Origin: Plutella xylostella
Taxonomy: Eukaryota > Arthropoda > Insecta > Lepidoptera > Plutellidae
NCBI RefSeq assembly: GCF_932276165.1
Contig: NC_064001.1
Location: forward strand, 6,021,501 to 6,085,500
Length of the DNA stretch: 64,000 bases
Reading direction: 5' to 3'
Shown here: piece by piece, positions 60,355 to 64,000 of the stretch
Layout of the letters: each line of letters opens with the position of its first letter
How positions within the stretch are numbered: the first letter of the stretch is position 1
Program-made: the position numbers and the translations under genes
Notes under the pieces: generated by a model
What the model saw: the letters and a program-made list of their open reading frames with translations, nothing else
The model's database searches: none
Told to the model about the DNA's origin: nothing

Positions 60355-60456
60355 TTGCAAAGTGTGGACAGGAGCAGCACAGGACCGAAATAATTGGCGT
60401 ACACAAAAGGAGGCCTATACCCAACAGTGGGCGATAGAGGGCTGATGATGATGATG
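60355..60456 (+). mobile_element. RTE LINE 3' tail variant
   Basis: It carries AGGCCTATACCCAACAGTGG and a GGGCTGATGATGATGATGA tail. It is 5' truncated and lies just upstream (- strand sense) of the candidate exon at 60154-60287. Confidence 0.75.
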
Positions 60457-60554
60457 AAGACACATGTTCCAAAGTGGTATAGTAAGCCGAAAGAGGGTTG
60501 CGTTATTGTAGTGAAGTACTGATCCAGTAAATTTTGTTTCACGGGTATGTACTA

Positions 60555-62150
60555 CACTGCCGGGCAATGAAATAGTTCCACCCGCAAAATGCCGACAAAC
60601 ACCTTAATATCTCCTAAGATATAGAACCTATGTAGCTTCATGAATTAAAAAGTTTAATGAAATATAGTTTATTATGCAAACATTTTTAAATGGAAACTCT
60701 TTTTAATAGTGTTATTTTCGAAGCCATGGACAAAAAAACATAAGAAGCAAAATTTTCGGGTTTTAAAGTTTAGGAAAACATTTGCTTCGTTTTTAGTTTT
60801 GCTTTTTATTTCATTCTTTTTTTTGTCGTTGTGAAATAATTATGAAATTGTAAAGTCTTGCGGCTCTCGTACCCATAAATCATGCCAGTATCACGCGAGG
60901 ATTGTGCGAGAATCATCACCATGGTGGACATGGGAACCAGCCAAAGAAATGCGGCCAGAATAATGGGCGTGACTCATACTACTGTACGACGAGTGATCTA
61001 AAGGTATAGGGAGACTGGATTAAACCTGAGAAGACCAGGTACTGGCAAGCCAAGGTGCACAACAGTCCGAAAAGATCGATTCATTGCGGAAATCATGTTA
61101 AGAAATCGACATCAGACGGGAGTAGCCGTTCAACAACAACTTCTACAAGCTCGAAGGGAGCCAATAAGCGAGTGGACAGTCAGGAGACGTCTTGCCAAAA
61201 GAAGATTTAAGCATTATAAGCCAGCAATTGGCCCAAAACTGGAACGGCATCATAAAGTTTCCCGATTGCGATACGCCCGTGATCATACAGAATGGGGTGA
61301 GGACGAATGGGGCAGAGTGATGTTCTCAGATGAGTCATAATTCATGCTGTACCATCGTGATGGGAGGAAAAGAGTCTACCGACAACCAGGAGAACATTTC
61401 TCACAAGTATGTTTTGAAGAAAAAGTGGCACACGTCGGAGCCAGCTTTCGCGTGCGGGCGGGTAACTCTGCAGAGGGTCGAACAGCGTTAGTTCCGATCG
61501 AGAACGGGAACCTAACTGCTGTGAGATACATCAATGAGGTCCTCAATGAACATGCTGGTCCGTTTTTGGCCAATATGGGCGAGAATGCAATGTTCATGCA
61601 CGATAATACACGGGCGCATACTGCTCAAGTTGTAAATGAGTATCTTCATGACGTAGGAATCCACAAAATGGAGTGGCCTGCAAGGAGCCCCGGTTTGAAT
61701 CCCATTGAGCATGCCTGGGACGAGCTCGACATACCTGTGAGAGACCGAGTTCCACCTCCGATTACACTTCGTGGCTTGAAAGACGCGCTCATCAAAGAAT
61801 GGGAGAACATTCCTCAGCATATGCTGAGGAATCTGGTATTCAGCATGCCCAATCGCGTAGAAGCTGTATTGAGAGCACGTGGAGGAAACACCAAGTACTG
61901 AGTTATCAAAATACCACGTTTACACCTAATAAACGCATAGTTAGAGATTTTGTTTTATTTGCCAAATGCCCCATTTTTTGAAAAACATATAATTTAAAAT
62001 TTTATTACAATATTTAAGTTTTTACATGGGAATATTCTGATGCGCAATTAAATATTCTTCAATATTGCAGAAGGCGTCATTAAGCTAGCATTTTCCGTTT
62101 AGGAGTAATTTGATGTTATATCAGTGGAACTATTTCATTGCCCGGCAGTG
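60555..62150 (+). mobile_element. Tc1-type DNA transposon, nearly complete
   Basis: The ends are perfect 27-bp inverted repeats (CACTGCCGGGCAATGAAATA...), at 60555-60581 and 62124-62150, each flanked by TA (60553-60554, 62151-62152), the target duplication of Tc1/mariner elements. The total length of 1596 bp is normal for an autonomous Tc1 element. A transposase frame fills 60882-61901. Short MITEs elsewhere in the window share its ends and right-hand subterminal sequence. Confidence 0.93.
60882..61901 (+). pseudogene. Tc1 transposase with two in-frame stops
   Basis: The frame runs 339 codons plus stop, starting MPVSREDCARIITMVDMG, with no frameshift. Stops interrupt it at codon 40 (TAA, 60999-61001, after TTVRRVI in the N-terminal helix-turn-helix) and at codon 153 (TAA, 61338-61340, directly after MFSDES). 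The catalytic triad is readable: D in FSDES, D in MHDNTRAH and E in NPIEHAWDEL, with 34 residues between the second D and the E (DD34E). Motif WPARSPGLNPIEH is characteristic of Tc1. The stops make it inactive as written; it could still be a recent copy. Confidence 0.9.
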
Positions 62151-62154
62151 TATA

Positions 62155-63630
62155 ATGTAGTGTAGAGCTATAGCTAAAGTCCGGTTCAGTAGTCACACTA
62201 CCTAAATTATTTCATATTTTGTGGTTCAGCTCTACCTACTGATATTGGGTACATCTATAGCTACCTTCACTGAAAACTAAATAAACGGAAGATTTTCACT
62301 GAACGCTGGCATGCCTTTGTTGTCGACTGCAGTGTAGTGTTGTTGTCGAACCTGCATAACTGTGGCCGACATTGTCATCGGCAAACAATGCCGCGCTAAT
62401 TGCAAACAATCAGTCATTAGCCAGACTAATTGCCGCGACTCATTACATCACAATTTGTGTTTTTCAAAGAAATACCAGAGGATAAGAGTCATGAAATTAA
62501 AAACGTTAACGATATTGCCGAAATACTGATTTTGAAGCAACTTTTCTATTACCTTTATATCTAAGTACCTACTTACTTTCTTTTATTGATTTGATCGCGC
62601 AAAATTTCAAATATTATTCGAATGTATCATGGAACTTTATTATACAGACACTTGTTAAATCTACTTAATACCTAATACGGATGCATGGATTTAGGAGCTA
62701 GGTGGAACCTAAGATTTTCAGCAAAACCGCAAACTTCATAAAATGCTTATCCATTCTCAGCAAAGAAACATGTCGTGAATAAAATTGTTTCCAGGTGTGT
62801 ACGCCCAACCACTTATTATGGTTCAGGTGACCTAGAAAAGGGGTCACGGGGTTCGATGGAGCTCGACTCTGTCTTACCCAACTTAAGCTATAAAATAAGC
62901 GAGTAATGATTGACTCTATAAAAGTTCGCTAAAGTTGCCCGTCTAACGTGTACCAAGGATCGTATTATTTTGAACTTCACTACATTGAATGACGAGAAAA
63001 CCAGTGAAAATTACAAGTTAGAAATTGTAAGGCGGTTTGTAGAAACACTGTTTTATGGGTCGACTGGGAGTAATTAAACGAACGAACTGTAATCATGACA
63101 AGGTAGCTACCCTCGTTACGAGGTAGTCTGTAGTTTCAGGGCAATTCGTCTGCTGAAACAACTGCACAAAGTAGTGCTATTATCCTCAACATAAAGTAAG
63201 TATATAAGTACCTATCTAGTACATAAATATCGTCTTAAAGATAAGTTTTCACTGAGTGATAGGTTTAAGAAATGTATAGGTATAGAAATTACTATATTCC
63301 GCAAAGTCTTGATATTGAAAAAAATTACTTCTCGCATTTAAAATATTAATATCAAACGAAGGTGATCCGTTTAATAAAACTTTAAAAAGCGTACCCATTC
63401 AAAACTCAAAGCCGATTCTACGTCTAATCTTGTAAGATTACCTACAACCCCCTTTTCATCACAGAGAATATTTTATATAGACTGCCGCCTAATCCTCCCT
63501 TAACAATCTGGTCACTAAGCCTTATTGATCGCGGAGGGTCCTCGGCCGGCGACTCACTGCGGGACCCTAATTGGACCCAGTCGGGGTCTACTTATCGCAC
63601 CGCCCGGGAACTACTAATTGATTGTAGCTG
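62155..63630. other. No gene recognised
   Basis: AT-rich except a GC-richer patch at 63520-63640. No exon of the - strand candidate gene could be identified here. Confidence 0.55.
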
Positions 63631-63634
63631 GGGG

Positions 63635-63770
63635 GTCACTCTTTATGACGAAAAAAGAAGATTCAGAGCGCTGCTGCGCAACCCGACTCTATCTCGTTTC
63701 ATGTAACGTGACGATTGCACGACAGGCCTCGGTTGTTAGTTATTCGTCAGTGTAGAGTAGCCTCCCGTAC
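63635..63770 (+). repeat. Dispersed repeat, copy 2
   Basis: It shares the ordered motifs with 1268-1405, then GTTGTTAGTTATTCGTCA. Class unknown. Confidence 0.7.
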
Positions 63771-64000
63771 CCACTGGGGTACACGCTTGTGGAGTCAACT
63801 GCAGGAGCTTTCAATGTTGTAGTGAAATGTTATAATGTTGATAAACTCCTTGTTACAGTTCGGTAGTTCTCAAATTGGCTTTTGCACTTTTGTACCTTAT
63901 CAAACTAACAAACAAACTACTTATTCATTCTTTCAAAGATTGACAGTTGGTTAGTGTGATGAAGCACAAAAGTATAATCGCACCCAACTTCAGGAACTGT

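Noticed and set aside
63520..63640. Upstream exon of the 60154-60287 gene
   Set aside because: It is GC-rich, but stops interrupt all three - strand frames.

Overview
The window looks like a nuclear chromosome segment from a moth or butterfly (Lepidoptera). It is AT-rich, genes are split by GT-AG introns, and the background carries short repeats familiar from lepidopteran genomes: TAGGTACCTAC-like strings, RTE-type LINE tails ending in (GATG)n, a short Helitron-like repeat with (CTGT)n inside, tRNA-derived SINEs and many small inverted-repeat transposons. I do not name a species.

One host gene is clear: a GPKOW/Spp2/MOS2 family spliceosome factor on the + strand, whose visible exons run from 40693 to 48870. 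Six exons join in frame to 435 codons with a G-patch, a first KOW motif and a Ser/Arg/Lys-rich tail. The last visible stop codon overlaps a very good splice donor, and the family's second KOW domain is absent, so the gene may continue past the window. A second host gene is only suggested: a terminal exon on the - strand at 60154-60287.

Nearly everything else that can be named is mobile DNA. 1-14 kb: Tc1-derived MITEs, two of them broken by later insertions (a piggyBac-type element at a TTAA site, and an inverted-repeat element carrying a 9-bp minisatellite). 16.7-17.3 kb: a PIF/Harbinger-type element holding a LINE tail. 18.9 and 26.6 kb: two copies of one TA-flanked foldback MITE. 27.8 kb: a hAT-like element with palindromic subterminal repeats. 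31.6-37 kb: a dense block with a LINE reverse transcriptase, a foldback MITE, a Helitron-like repeat, two SINEs and a 1.7-kb hAT-like element with an exact 8-bp target duplication. 38.9-39.8 kb: a DDE-transposon relic with perfect terminal repeats. 44-47.7 kb, inside GPKOW intron 5: a 1.1-kb direct duplication, one copy interrupted by an RTE LINE. 49.3-51.2 kb: a decayed Tc1/mariner-type element with a tRNA-like module near each end. 51.5-53.7 kb: two LINE fragments meeting 3' to 3'. 54.6-55.9 kb: another hAT-like element. 59.3-60.0 kb: a PIF/Harbinger-type element. 60.6-62.2 kb: a nearly intact Tc1 transposon broken only by two stop codons.

The most unusual item is the element at 49289-51228. 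Its inverted ends each hold a tRNA-like module with A box, B box at tRNA spacing, and a T-run like a Pol III terminator. Long stretches between these items show no gene that I can support.
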